From positions 124,001 to 188,000 of the forward strand of contig NZ_OW370567.1 of NCBI RefSeq assembly GCF_936270435.1: a stretch of DNA of 64,000 nt, read 5' to 3'. Of this stretch, positions 50,036 to 59,207 are shown in pieces. The translations under genes were made by a program, and so were the position numbers. Numbering within the stretch: position 1 is the first letter of the stretch; every line of letters starts with the position of its first letter. This DNA comes from Wolbachia endosymbiont of Oedothorax gibbosus (GTDB lineage Bacteria; Pseudomonadota; Alphaproteobacteria; Rickettsiales; Anaplasmataceae). The notes beneath the pieces are model-generated. The model was not told the origin of the DNA. It did not search any database and saw nothing but the letters and a program-made list of their open reading frames with translations.

Positions 50036-51016
50036 ACCTCAGTTATGGATTAGAAAATAGATAAAAGTATAACTAAGAAGAGGGAAACAGGGTAAACTCG
50101 AGTATTTTAGTAATAATAAGAGGTTACCCATGAAGAAAGATATTACAGAACTGTACTGTTGCGTCGAGGATTTTTGTCGTGCGGTAGATGATAATTTTGC
50201 AAATAGGTTCTTATCAAACGGCAAAAAACCAACCAGAGTACCAGAAATAGCGCACTCAGAAATTCTAACCATAATCCTATTATACCATAAATCACCATGT
50301 AAAAACTTCAAGGCTTTTTATCTTTGTTATCTTCAGTTATTCTATAGATCAGAGTTTTCAAAGCTGCCTTCATATCACAGATTTATTGCCTTAAAGCCGC
50401 GAGTTTTGTGGTATTTAGCATTACTTTTGCAATGGTTTTGTGAACAAGCAAAAATGACCGGGATTTCCTACATAGATTCTACTTCAATAGCAGTATGCCA
50501 TCGAAAAAGAATCTCAAGAAATAAGGTTTTCAAAGGATTAGCAGAGTTAGGAAAGAATACTTACGGCTGGTTTTTTGGTTTTAAATTACATGTAGTAATC
50601 AATGAAATAGGTGAAATTCAAGGTGTTACGCTAACCAGAGGTAACGTCGATGACAGAAAACCTGTACCAACTCTAACCAAAAAACTAACTGGACTTTTGT
50701 TTGGAGATAAGGGCTATATAAAGAAAGAGCTCTTTGAGAAACTATTCGATAGAGGTCTAAAACTCGTCACTAAAGTGAAAAAAGGTATGAAAAATGCACT
50801 GATTTCGCTGAAAGAGAAGATTTTACTAGGGAAAAGATCGATTGTTGAAACGGTTTTTGGCTGCCTAAAAAACAAATTTGAACTTGAGCACACTCGGCAT
50901 AGATCCACAGTAAATTTCTTGGTACATATTTTTTCTACCCTCATTTCTTATTCAATGCAATCGAAAAAGCCCTGTATTTCTCAGCTTTACTTCGTTGGTT
51001 AATCCATAACTGGGGT
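50036..51016 (+). mobile_element. IS982-family element, copy 4
   Basis: 981 bp, ACC(T/C)CAGTTATGGATTA ends, 6-bp duplication CTATAG, inserted in the IS3 orfB. Confidence 0.95.
50130..51002 (+). CDS. IS982-family transposase (copy 4)
   Basis: Full-length 290 residues, same protein as copies 1 and 2, with IDSTS, GDKGY and VETVF intact. Confidence 0.95.
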   Translation: MKKDITELYCCVEDFCRAVDDNFANRFLSNGKKPTRVPEIAHSEILTIILLYHKSPCKNFKAFYLCYLQLFYRSEFSKLPSYHRFIALKPRVLWYLALLLQWFCEQAKMTGISYIDSTSIAVCHRKRISRNKVFKGLAELGKNTYGWFFGFKLHVVINEIGEIQGVTLTRGNVDDRKPVPTLTKKLTGLLFGDKGYIKKELFEKLFDRGLKLVTKVKKGMKNALISLKEKILLGKRSIVETVFGCLKNKFELEHTRHRSTVNFLVHIFSTLISYSMQSKKPCISQLYFVG

Positions 51017-51205
51017 CTATAGAAGGCGACATCAGTCTTTACATTATAAAACTCCTGCTGATCTCTATTATCATAGACAATGAATGAATATGTGCTTTAA
51101 ATGTGTGTGGACGCACATATTCATTATTTTTTTTAGATTAGAACTTCTTTACAAAAAAATCGGATTACTTTGAAAAAAATGGTCTAGACAAATGGGTGCA
51201 CTATA

Positions 51206-51981
51206 ATCCCTTTCACAATCTCCTATCTATTGTTTCTTAAACCACACCCCTGAACGGATACCTTCTTTTGCCATTAGATTTACTGATATAAATTCGTTTG
51301 AGCGGAGAAGGTTTATATCCTCTTTGTTTTAACAGCTTTATTCCTTGAAATTTAGCATTGCAAGTTGACCATAGTTGACGATCTACACCTGCTGTGGTTT
51401 TTCCTTGGTTTTCAGTTACTCTCTTAACAGCCAAGGCTTTGCCGCTAAAAGAGCGTGTGAGAAGATGTTGTAAAGTTTTCACCTTACCCCATCTTCCTTG
51501 TTGGACAGCCTTAACAATACGCCTCTGTAGCCTCATAACAACTTTTTGGCATTTCTTCCAGGATAACTGGTTCCATGCTTCGGAGTTGTTGGTAAGTGCA
51601 CTTACAGTTTTACTTGTAATCATCTGCTTTCCTACCTTAAGTGGTTGACAAAGTTTCTTGTCACGAAGGACCAAATGGAAGTCTGCTCGTTTTCACGCGA
51701 ATTAATGTCTATCCATTTCATTACAAACTGGCATTCGCTTTCTCCATTATCCTTTACCTGCACCTTCATCAGCATTCCTTGCGGTTTGCTTGCCATATAG
51801 GCGAAATACAGGCTTACCCTGTTCCTTCTATCATACAACAGTGGGTTAGGTGGCTTCTCTATACCGGTGATTTGCGTACATCCAGAAATGAAAAATGTCA
51901 CATTACCTTTTGGTCAGAGCTTGTCAGCATCTTTAGCTCTTTCGTAATTACGATACTTATGAAACTTCACTTGCGTTCACC
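51206..51981 (-). mobile_element. 5' half of a group II intron between the inverted IS3 copies
   Basis: On the minus strand the RNA-like part (GTGAACGCAAGTGAAG; AGCCACCTAACCCACTG; GCAAGGAATGCTGATGAAGG) is typical of the 5' region of bacterial group II introns. It leads into a reverse-transcriptase start. The intron ends abruptly near 51240, before the catalytic RT motifs. Nothing of its 3' half is on this strand here. Confidence 0.75.
51237..51674 (-). pseudogene. group II intron reverse transcriptase, N-terminal fragment
   Basis: 145 residues: SEAWNQLSWKKCQKVVMRLQ, then RIVKAVQQGRWGKVKTLQHL, LTRSFSGKALAVKRVTENQG, KTTAGVDRQLWST and RGYKPSPLKRIYISKSNGKR. These are the N-terminal fingers of the LtrA type that often end in an HNH domain. 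The frame departs from the family at RYPFRGVV. All catalytic residues are missing. Confidence 0.85.
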
Positions 51982-51985
51982 TATA

Positions 51986-53273
51986 GTGCACCCATTTGTC
52001 TAGACCATTTTTTTCAAAGTAATCCGATTTTTTTGTAAAGAAGTTCTAATCTAAAAAAAATAATGAATATGTGCGTCCACACACATTTAAAGCACATATT
52101 CATTCATTGTCTATGATAATAGAGATCAGCAGGAGTTTTATAATGTAAAGACTGATGTCGCCTTCTATAGTTATACCAACCAACAAAATCCTTTATTACA
52201 ACATCCAAATCTCTGATACTGTTTGGTCTATAGTAATATATGGCTTCTTGTTTTAAAGTTCTCCATAAGCGTTCAATAAATATATTATCAAAGCAGCGTC
52301 CTTTATGATCCATGCTGATTTTTATATTAGCACGCTCTAACTCCATAATGAAATTATAGCTTGTAAATTGCACACCTTGATCACTGTTGAAAATCTCAGG
52401 TTTACCTTGTTTTAGAGCTTCTTTGAGAGTATGAATGCAAAATCCAGCATCAAGATATGGTGATAATGAATGAGCAATAATATAGCGACTATACAAGTCC
52501 ATTATTGCTACAAAATAGACAAACTTACCTTCAAGCATAATGTACGTTATATCAGTGGCCCACACCTGGTTAGCTCTACAAACAATCAAACCTTCAAGTA
52601 AATAAGGATATATTTTATGTTTTTTATCTTTAATGCTAGTGTTATGTTTTTTTCTACAATATAACCCAGTAATTCCCATCTTTTTCATTATTCTCAAAAC
52701 CTTCTTATGGTTGATTACTATTCCATTTGCTATAATTTCAGCAGTAATTTTTCGATATCCATAATGGCAGTCTGAAGCCAAATATATTTCTTGAATTAAA
52801 TTTGCTATCTCACTTTCATCATTAATTATAGGACTATAATATAAGCTAGACCTGCAAATCCTCAATAAATTAGCTTGTTTTCTTATTGATAGATCAGAGT
52901 CTTTTTCTATAAGTTTTATCCTATCTTTTTTGTTTATTTCAGTAATTTTTTTTTCAAGTAATTATTTTCAACCGTCAATTCCCCTATAACTTTATGCAAA
53001 TTTTCTATTTCTTGTCCTAATATCCTTTGTTTTCTTATACTCTCACTTTCTTCTATAAATAGGTCTTTTAATCTTGCTAATACTCTATCACGCCAATCAT
53101 ATAAATTTGTTGATGGTATTACTACATATCTCTGCTGTGCTTTTTTGATTTTTTATTGCTTCCAAAGCTATCTTTGCTTTTAACTCTGCTTTTTTGTTCT
53201 CATACTACACTCCATTCTTTTCCCTTTTTACTCGGATTAACCATTTTTTTTTGGTCTAATTTATGGGGTGCAT
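51986..53273 (-). mobile_element. IS3-family element, copy B
   Basis: 1288 bp, same ends as copy A, inverted. TATA lies on both sides, but the right neighbour is the interior of an IS481 transposase gene whose intact copy reads GATACCTATTC where this junction reads TATACCTATTC. The duplication may thus be partly coincidental and the junction recombinational. Confidence 0.88.
52104..52865 (-). CDS. IS3-family OrfB transposase (copy B)
   Basis: The uninterrupted counterpart of copy A, 253 residues from MRICRSSLYYSPIINDE to LHYKTPADLYYHRQ. It is an rve-type DDE core (VWATDITYIM; FNSDQGVQFTS; FIERLWRTLKQEA). The natural protein is made as an OrfA-OrfB fusion by frameshift; OrfA (about 52935-53203) is broken here as in copy A, so the element is probably not self-mobile. 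The frame is open upstream of the first ATG (KLIEKDSDLSIRKQANLL). Confidence 0.88.
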   Translation of the reverse strand: MRICRSSLYYSPIINDESEIANLIQEIYLASDCHYGYRKITAEIIANGIVINHKKVLRIMKKMGITGLYCRKKHNTSIKDKKHKIYPYLLEGLIVCRANQVWATDITYIMLEGKFVYFVAIMDLYSRYIIAHSLSPYLDAGFCIHTLKEALKQGKPEIFNSDQGVQFTSYNFIMELERANIKISMDHKGRCFDNIFIERLWRTLKQEAIYYYRPNSIRDLDVVIKDFVGWYNYRRRHQSLHYKTPADLYYHRQ

Positions 53274-53778
53274 TATACCTATTCTAGAGTTGCTTTTGCT
53301 AAGCTTTACACAGAAAGGACTGCTATCACAGGTGCAGATCTTCTTAATGATAGGGTAATACCGTTTTTTGATGAACAGAAAGTATCATTACTACGCGTTT
53401 TGACGGATCGTGGTACAGAGTATTGTGGCAGACCGGAAAATCACGCTTACCAGCTGTATTTGGGGGTAGAAAATATTGATCATTCTCGAACCAAAGCTCG
53501 TTCTCCACAGACTAATGGCATATGTGAAAGGTTCCACAGAACTATGCAAGATCAATATTATCTTTAGAAAGAAAATTTACACCTCTTTGGCAGAACTTCA
53601 GTTAGATGTAGACCATTGGGTGCATTCTTACAATAGATCTAGACCGCATTCAGGTAAATATTGCTATCCTATGCAAACCTTTTTTGATAGTATGCATATT
53701 GCTTATCAGAAAAATATTGATAGCATTAAACAGGATGCTGATTTTGGTTTTGACTTTGTCAATTCTTCTGTCAGTTAA
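53274..53778 (+). pseudogene. IS481-family transposase, 3' fragment, frameshifted
   Basis: It reads SRVAFAKLYTERTAITGADL, then VLTDRGTEYCGRPENHAYQL (second Asp), ARSPQTNGICERFHRTMQDQ (Glu), then a frame break after DQYY. It resumes as FRKKIYTSLAELQLDVDHWV to NSSVS. The same break occurs in copy 2, so it predates their separation. Confidence 0.85.
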
Positions 53779-53812
53779 TTCACGCCTGTCAGATCAAGTC
53801 TAAACTATTACA
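53274..53812 (+). mobile_element. IS481-family element, copy 1, 3' part only
   Basis: It starts inside the transposase gene at the IS3 copy B edge and ends with the IS481 terminal repeat (inverse of TGTAATAGTTTAGACTTGAT) at 53812. The same sequence is present in copy 2 at 59263-62141, where it is interrupted by an IS256. Confidence 0.85.
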
Positions 53813-53999
53813 CATCATAAAGACCGGAATAGACGAAACAATATGATCAAAAATTTATCTTTGTTACATGGGCATTGTCACGATGAATTACACAGGAGGT
53901 GTGCATGACAAGCACCAAATTGACCTTACCCAGAAAAAGTAGAGAGGAAGTTAAGACGTTTTTGAAGTAAAATAGAACGTTTTTTCAAAGAGGTGTAAT

Positions 54000-54299
54000 A
54001 TGGGAAACAGAAGGGAATATACAATAGAGTTTAAATTGGAAGCAATAAAACTAGTAAGAGAAACAGGTCAACCGTCAGCAAAAATAGCAAGAGATTTAGG
54101 TATGAGTGGAGATTTATTAAGCAGATGGGTAAGAAAATATAATGAAAAAATGTCCGGAGTAGATGCATTTCCAGGCAAAGGAAAGTTAGCTCCTTATGAC
54201 AAAGAAAGGTTTGACTTGAAGAAAGAGTTAGCAAGAATAACTAGGGAAAGAGACATTTTAAAAAAAGCCCTGGGATATTTTGCCAGCCAAAAAGAGTAA
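54000..54299 (+). CDS. IS3-family OrfA
   Basis: 99 residues with an HTH (EYTIEFKLEAIKLVRETGQP; SAKIARDLGMSGDLLSRWVR) and a leucine-zipper-like tail (LKKELARITRERDILKKALG). It is complete, with an AAAGAGGTG ribosome site before ATG. OrfB overlaps it in the -1 frame near KKALG-YFASQ, as usual in IS3. Confidence 0.88.
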   Translation: MGNRREYTIEFKLEAIKLVRETGQPSAKIARDLGMSGDLLSRWVRKYNEKMSGVDAFPGKGKLAPYDKERFDLKKELARITRERDILKKALGYFASQKE

Positions 54300-54301
54300 A
54301 A

Positions 54302-55145
54302 TATTCTTTTATAAAAGAGCATAGAAGCAGCTATAAAATACAGGAGTTATGTAGGTTTTTAAATGTATCTGCTTGTGGTTATTATAAATGGGTTGCTCAG
54401 GAGAAAAGTAATAAAGAATTAGCAAGAGAGGAGCTTCTAGCAGATATTCAAAAAATATATCAAGCATCACAATGCAGGTACGGAGCTCCTAAAATCCATG
54501 CTGAACTAAAAGCTTTAGGCAAAAATTATAACATCAAAACAGTGCAAGATGTAATGCAAAAAAATGGCATTCAAGCTAAGCTTAGAAGAAGATTCAAAAC
54601 TAAAAAACAGCAAACAGACAGTAGGATTATAGCTCCAAATATCCTGGATCAAAATTTTACTACGGACCAGCCCAATAAGGTATGGGTAACTGATATTACT
54701 TATATAAAAACCAAAGAAGGCTGGCTATATTTGGCAGCAATAATTGACTTATATTCACGTATGGTAGTTAATGAGTAGTTCAATGGATAAACAATTAATT
54801 ATAGATGCTTTATTTATGGCTGTTAATAAACGCAAACCCTCCAAAGATCTACTGTTTCATAGTGATCAAGGGTCACAATATACTTCTAAAAATTACCAAT
54901 TCTTATTAAATAAAAAAAATATTATCTCTAGCATGAGTCATAAGGGTTGTTGTTATGATAACTCACCTGCAGAAAGCTTTTTCAGCTCACTCAAAAGAGA
55001 GCTACTTATTGATCCTTCACAACACTCTGCTCAACAAGCTAGAACTGCCATATTTGAATACATTGAAATTTTTTATAATAAACAACGACGTCATTCTACT
55101 ATTAACTATTGCATCCCTGAACAATTTGATGCATCATTTTCATGA
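54302..55145 (+). pseudogene. IS3-family OrfB, frameshifted
   Basis: The first part (54302-54778) has SFIKEHRSSYKIQELCRFLN, HAELKALGKNYNIKT and the first Asp in VWVTDITYIKTKEG. It breaks after YSRMVV. The second part (54771-55145) has the second Asp in FHSDQGSQYTSKN and Glu in SPAESFFSSLKREL. A small deletion at the break removes the family's G/W residues. Probably inactive. Confidence 0.85.
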
Positions 55146-55239
55146 CAAAAACGTCTTAACTTCCTCTCTACTTTTTCTGGGCAAGGTCAAATTAGAGAGA
55201 AGCCGTATGAGGCGCAAAGTCTCACGTACGGTTTTGAAG

Positions 55240-55455
55240 CTTACTATTACCCACAAATAAAGACATGGTATTGTATTTACTCAAATAATTTAATTTTATT
55301 AACTTGAAAGATTATTAGATTAAAATTATTAAATTAAGAGTTATAATTTTAGCAACTAAAAGCTGTAAATTGCACCATATAAACAGTTATTTCAAGCAAA
55401 AGTTATACCATTAAGAGCTATGCAACAAACGTTCATATTTGTGGGTAATAGTAAG
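55240..55455 (+). mobile_element. 216-bp MITE, copy 2
   Basis: Same 19-20-bp ends and exact length as copy 1, here with a perfect 9-bp target duplication GTTTTGAAG (55231-55239 and 55456-55464). It is inserted between domains V and VI of the group II intron tail. The clean duplication proves that this element was mobile. Confidence 0.9.
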
Positions 55456-55493
55456 GTTTTGAAGTCGAGTGAGGAGGGGCGACCTTCTTCACT

Positions 55494-55800
55494 TAGACAA
55501 CAATACGCAGAAGAAACAACAGAAGAGGACTTAAAAGAGATAGCAGAAAAAGCGCCAATAATAAAGCTAGCATATGATGAATTAGACAAGTTTCGTTGGA
55601 ACGAAAAAGATTTAGTAGCTTACGAAGAAAGAATAATGGATCTACGGAAAGAAGAAGCCATTCTTGAATACAGACTTGATCTTGCTACTGAAAAAGGTAA
55701 AAAAATCGGTAAAGAGGAAGGGAAAATTGAAGTCACAAAAGCAATGCTGGACAATAATGTTGATGTCAACATTATTGTCAAGTGTACTGGCCTTGTATCT
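55494..55800 (+). pseudogene. Rpn/PD-(D/E)XK nuclease-family transposase, C-terminal fragment
   Basis: It reads QQYAEETTEEDLKEIAEKAP, IIKLAYDELDKFRWNEKDLV, AYEERIMDLRKEEAILEYRL and KGKKIGKEEGKIEVTKAMLD. These match the charged helical tail of Rpn-type (YhgA-like) proteins. The catalytic N-terminal half is absent because the group II intron lies where it should begin. The last residues (TGLVSFFCLV) come from the short repeat at 55796-55833. It was probably split by the intron, then cut. Confidence 0.75.
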
Positions 55801-55833
55801 TTTTTCTGCTTAGTTTAGGTTATGCAGAAGTCT
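55796..55833 (+). repeat. short repeat at the right edge of the mobile block
   Basis: Inverted partner of 48886-48924 with one base missing. It starts with TATCTTTTTTCTGCTTAG and ends TATGCAGAAGTCT. It lies 59 bp before the recJ start. Confidence 0.6.
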
Positions 55834-55891
55834 AATACAATTATAGAACAAGCTTAAAAATTCTGGTAAAGTAGTTTTATTTACAAAAAAT

Positions 55892-57631
55892 ATGCTACTT
55901 GATATTGAAAAACGCAGCATAATAAATGCATTGTGGAAGTTACAAGAAGCAGATCAAAGGGAAATCTTAACTCTTATACAGAGATTTGAGTTACCAGAAA
56001 TATTAGCAAGAATATTAGTTACTCGTGGTGTTAACATAGAAAATGCGAGCGACTTCTTATATCCACTAATCAGATCGCTATTACCAGATCCCTTTCATCT
56101 TCTTGATATGGATAAAGCTGTTTCTCGTATAATACGGGCAATAAAAAATAATGAAAACATCGCAATATTTGGTGACTATGATGTTGATGGTGCAACATCG
56201 TCAGCATTGATTAACAGGTACCTGAGAGCAATCGATATACACTCTATAATCTACATTCCAGATCGTGTTGATGAGGGCTATGGATTAAACACAGATGCTT
56301 TATTACAACTTAAAAAAAACGGGATCGATTTATGTATTTCCGTTGATTGTGGTACGCTTGCATATCAACCGATAGAAGATGCAAAGGCTTTTGGTCTTGA
56401 TATTATAGTTGTCGATCATCATCTTGGGACAGAAAAACTACCAAGCGCCGTAGCAGTTGTGAATCCAAACCGCCTTGATGAGAGCTCTCCTTATAATAAC
56501 CTAGCAGCAGTTGGAGTGTCATTTCTGCTAATTGTTGCTCTTAATAAAAGCCTACGTGAGCAAGGATTTTTTACCAACAAAAAAGAACCAGATTTATTTG
56601 ATTTGCTCGATTTAGTTGCCCTGGGAACTGTCTGTGATGTTATGCAGATCACAGGCCTAAATAGGGCTTTTGTTTTACAAGGGCTAAAAGTCATGTCGGC
56701 AAGAAAAAACGTTGGCTTGCGTGTTTTATTTGATGCTTTGGGGATCCTTGAAAAACCAAGTGTTTCACGATTAGGGTTTAGTATTGGGCCATGCATAAAT
56801 GCTGGAGGAAGAATTGGAGAAGCGTCGCTCGGTGCAAGGTTGCTTTCCACCGATGATGATGAAGAGGCGCATTCAATCGCGCTAAAACTAATAGATTTGA
56901 ATAATGCAAGAAAAATGCTAGAAAATGAGGCTATTTTGGAAGCTACAACACAAGCGGAAAAATTTGCCCAATTAGGTGTAAATTTCATAATGGTAAGCAG
57001 CAATTGGCACCAGGGGATAATCGGTATAATTGCATCAAGGCTAAAGGAGCAATTTCACTTACCAACAATAGTAATATCTTTAAATAATGGAATAGGAAAA
57101 GCAAGCTGTAGATCAATTTTGGGAGTTGACATTGGTGCTGCAGTCCTTTCCGCAAAGTTTACAAATTTAATTATTGAAGGTGGTGGCCATAATATGGCAG
57201 CAGGATTTTCAATTGCAGAAGACAAAATAAATGACTTACATGATTTTTTTACTGAAAGATTTTCAAACTCTATAAATGAAAAAATTTTAAAAGCTGATGG
57301 CATAGTAACTGCTAAAGCAATAAACTTATCTCTGTGGAATCAACTGCAACGTTTAGGACCATTTGGAGTTGGGAATCCTGAACCAAGGTTTATTATCCAA
57401 GGAGCAAAGATAAGAAAGCCTGAAGTTATAGGAGTTGACCACATAAAATGTTTTATTACTGATGATAATGTTATGGTAAGAGCTATTGCATTTCGCTCTG
57501 CAAATACTCACCTTGGCTCTGCTATCATGCAGGGTAATGTTAAAGCCATTTTGGGTAAAATCTCTATGAATTACTGGAATGGCAATGAATTCATACAATT
57601 TTTAATAGAGGATGTGTTAACCATAAGTTGA
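55892..57631 (+). CDS. recJ: single-stranded-DNA-specific exonuclease RecJ
   Basis: RecJ digests single-stranded DNA 5'-3' in recombinational and mismatch repair. The DHH-superfamily motifs are intact: FGDYDVDGATSSALINRY (about residues 93-110), ISVDCGTLAYQPIEDA, and the name-giving DHH in VVDHHLGTEKLPS near 175. The DHHA1 domain has GKASCRSILGVDIGAA and EGGGHNMAAGFSI near 430, followed by the OB-fold. The 579-residue length is normal. It is the only undamaged chromosomal gene between 48.8 and 64 kb. The frame runs uninterrupted from the ATG at 55892. Confidence 0.97.
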   Translation: MLLDIEKRSIINALWKLQEADQREILTLIQRFELPEILARILVTRGVNIENASDFLYPLIRSLLPDPFHLLDMDKAVSRIIRAIKNNENIAIFGDYDVDGATSSALINRYLRAIDIHSIIYIPDRVDEGYGLNTDALLQLKKNGIDLCISVDCGTLAYQPIEDAKAFGLDIIVVDHHLGTEKLPSAVAVVNPNRLDESSPYNNLAAVGVSFLLIVALNKSLREQGFFTNKKEPDLFDLLDLVALGTVCDVMQITGLNRAFVLQGLKVMSARKNVGLRVLFDALGILEKPSVSRLGFSIGPCINAGGRIGEASLGARLLSTDDDEEAHSIALKLIDLNNARKMLENEAILEATTQAEKFAQLGVNFIMVSSNWHQGIIGIIASRLKEQFHLPTIVISLNNGIGKASCRSILGVDIGAAVLSAKFTNLIIEGGGHNMAAGFSIAEDKINDLHDFFTERFSNSINEKILKADGIVTAKAINLSLWNQLQRLGPFGVGNPEPRFIIQGAKIRKPEVIGVDHIKCFITDDNVMVRAIAFRSANTHLGSAIMQGNVKAILGKISMNYWNGNEFIQFLIEDVLTIS

Positions 57632-57649
57632 TTGACTATAAATGCACTT

Positions 57650-57681
57650 AAAGAGCCAATAATTGCAATTGTTGGCTCTTT
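57650..57681 (+). terminator. hairpin after recJ
   Basis: A perfect 10-bp stem AAAGAGCCAA / TTGGCTCTTT with a self-complementary loop lies 19 bp after the recJ stop. The stem ends in TTT followed by AGG, so the U-tract is short. It probably ends recJ transcription and may work in both directions. Confidence 0.6.
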
Positions 57682-58258
57682 AGGAATTAGCTTAACTTAT
57701 ATAATGTGTAATAGTTTAGACTTGATCTGACAGGCAAACAAAGTAAGATAAAAATATGAACAAATTTTAAAGGAGTGTCAGGCAACACAAGAAAAAATAC
57801 TAAAACCAAAGTTGGGATTGCTAGAACTTGCAAAGCAATTAGGAAATGTATCACAGGCGTGTAAGGTAATGGGATATTCAAGGGATACATTTTACCGCTT
57901 CAAAGAACTGTATGAAACAGGAGGAGAAGAGCGAAAAGCAAGCCATTATATGCAAATAGAGTATCGGAGGATATAGAAAAAGCAGTAATTGAAATAGCAA
58001 TAGAATTTCCAGCATATGGACAAGAAAGAGCAGCAAACGAAGAGAGGAATTCTCATCTCTGCAAGTGGAATAAGATCAGTGTGGCAAAGAAACAATCTTG
58101 AAAATTTCAAAAAGAGGTTAAAGGCATTAGAAGCAAAAGTAGCTCAGCATTTTAACAGAAGAGCAGATAACAGCTCTAGAGAAGGCTAAGGAAGAAAAAG
58201 AGGCCCATGGAGAAATTGAAACAGAGCATCCAGGATACTTGGGTAGCCAAGACAGTTA

Positions 58259-59207
58259 TAGCACTTCTCATAATAATCCGAACAGATCATAGAAAGGCAG
58301 AATCAACAGCATGACGAAAAGACTTGAATAGAGGAATGTTTTTCCTGACTCTGTTTTTTATAGCAAACCAATGATGTTCAATTTTGTTAAAATCTGGAGA
58401 ATACGGTGGCAGATACAAAATTTCTGCACCAATCCCTTTAGCAAGCTTAATGATCTTATCAGACTTATGAAAAGTAGCATTGTCAAGAATGACAGTTTGT
58501 CCAGGTTCCAAGGTCGGTATCAAAAATTGCTCAAACCATCCATTAAAAATATCCATATTACAGTGGCCTTCAAAGGTTAATGGAGCAACTATTTTTCTTT
58601 CACTTAAAGCTGCAATCATACTGATTCGTTGAGTTTTCTTCCCAGATTTTAGGGCATAAAACCGCTGTCCCTTCTGACAATATCCATAGGGGTAGTCTTC
58701 AGTGTTGTCAATGCCAGACTCATCTATATACACTAAGTTTTTAGGTTCTTTTGTTGCTATAATTTTCAAGAATTTAGCACGTTTTTCTTCGCTTCTTTCC
58801 TTGTACCCATAGGTCTTTTTTTGCGTGTAAATCCAATTTTTTTCAGGGCTCGGTGGATAGTTTGGATACTAACGTTGCTCCAAAGTTTAGCCATTTCCAA
58901 TAGAGTCTTTCCTCCGTTTTCTCTGGCAAATTTAGCAAAGGCATCCCAGTCGGTAATTTTGTGATTGTAACCTCCATTTCCAAGTTTTTTTGATTGAAAG
59001 TCACCTGTTTCTTTTCTTCTTTGCTGCCACTCCCACAAAGTAGTTCGTCCAATTTTAAATCTTGCTGCCACTGTTTCTCTGCTTTCTCCCTCGTCTAGAG
59101 CTTCCATTGCTTTTTTCCTTAAGTCATAACTATATGCTGCTGGCATACCTACCTTCACTACTACAAATCCTTATTTTACCTTATTTGGACTATTATGAAA
59201 AGTACTA
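58259..59207 (-). mobile_element. IS630-family element, 949 bp
   Basis: The terminal repeats are TAG(C/T)ACTT(C/T)TCATAAT with a TA duplication (57-58 and 08-09 in the flanking bases at 58257 and 59208), as expected for Tc1/mariner-like IS630 elements. Removal restores the IS481 frame at that point. Confidence 0.92.
58287..59146 (-). CDS. IS630-family transposase, two frames joined by probable -1 frameshift
   Basis: The first frame starts at ATG 59146 (MPAAYSYDLRKKAMEALDEG; GTG 4 codons upstream is less likely) and holds two HTH units (ARFKIGRTTLWEWQQRRKET; WSNVSIQTIHRALKKIGFTR). It ends at 58766 after KKNVLNS. The second frame, to 58287, carries the DDE core: LVYIDESGIDN, VILDNATFHKS and PPYSPDFNKIEHHWFAIKNR. 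The frames overlap in the run GAAAAAC, where a -1 slip gives a continuous EEKRAKFLKIIATKEPKN. This is a known habit of Wolbachia IS630, so the element may still be functional. Confidence 0.82.

Larger units (their letters stand above)
48997..51081 (+). pseudogene. IS3-family transposase (copy A), split by IS982
   Basis: OrfA (about 48997-49264) is already broken (stop after KKQS, shift after AEIC); its leucine-rich tail LGQEIENLHKVIGELTVENN is readable. OrfB (from about 49265) has an intact frame: ICRSSLYYSPIINDESEIAN, first Asp in VWATDITYIM, second in FNSDQGVQFTS, Glu in NIFIERLWRTLK. IS982 interrupts it after GWYNYR, and the last residues (RRHQSLHYKTPADLYYHRQ) lie beyond. Confidence 0.88.
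48927..51201 (+). mobile_element. IS3-family element, copy A, with IS982 inside
   Basis: The ends are TGCACCCCATAAATTAGACC and, inverted, TGCACCCATTTGTCTAGACC, with TATA on both sides. Without the IS982 (50036-51016 plus 6-bp duplication) it is exactly 1288 bp, the same as copy B at 51986-53273, which lies inverted 785 bp away. Confidence 0.9.
53921..55189 (+). mobile_element. second IS3-family element, 1269 bp
   Basis: Terminal inverted repeats of over 40 bp with one mismatch start TGACCTT(A/G)CCCAGAAAAA, flanked by a 3-bp duplication AAT (53918-53920 and 55190-55192). It differs in sequence from the 1288-bp IS3 copies A and B. It lies inside the group II intron tail. Confidence 0.92.
53813..55493 (+). 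mobile_element. 3' part of a group II intron carrying an IS3 and a MITE
   Basis: The left part (53813-53920) encodes an HNH-like maturase tail (NLSLLHGHCHDELHRRCA). After the IS3 insertion, domain V follows at about 55199-55235 (AGCCGTATGAGGCGC pairing with CTCACGTACGGTT). Domain VI then resumes after the MITE (AGTGAGGAGGGG .. CCTTCTTCACT). The 3' end near 55493 borders a nuclease gene fragment. Boundaries are approximate. Confidence 0.65.

Noticed and set aside
51394..52003. Plus-strand frames of 84 and 120 codons
   Set aside because: They are antisense to the group II intron RNA and reverse-transcriptase fragment and show no domain.
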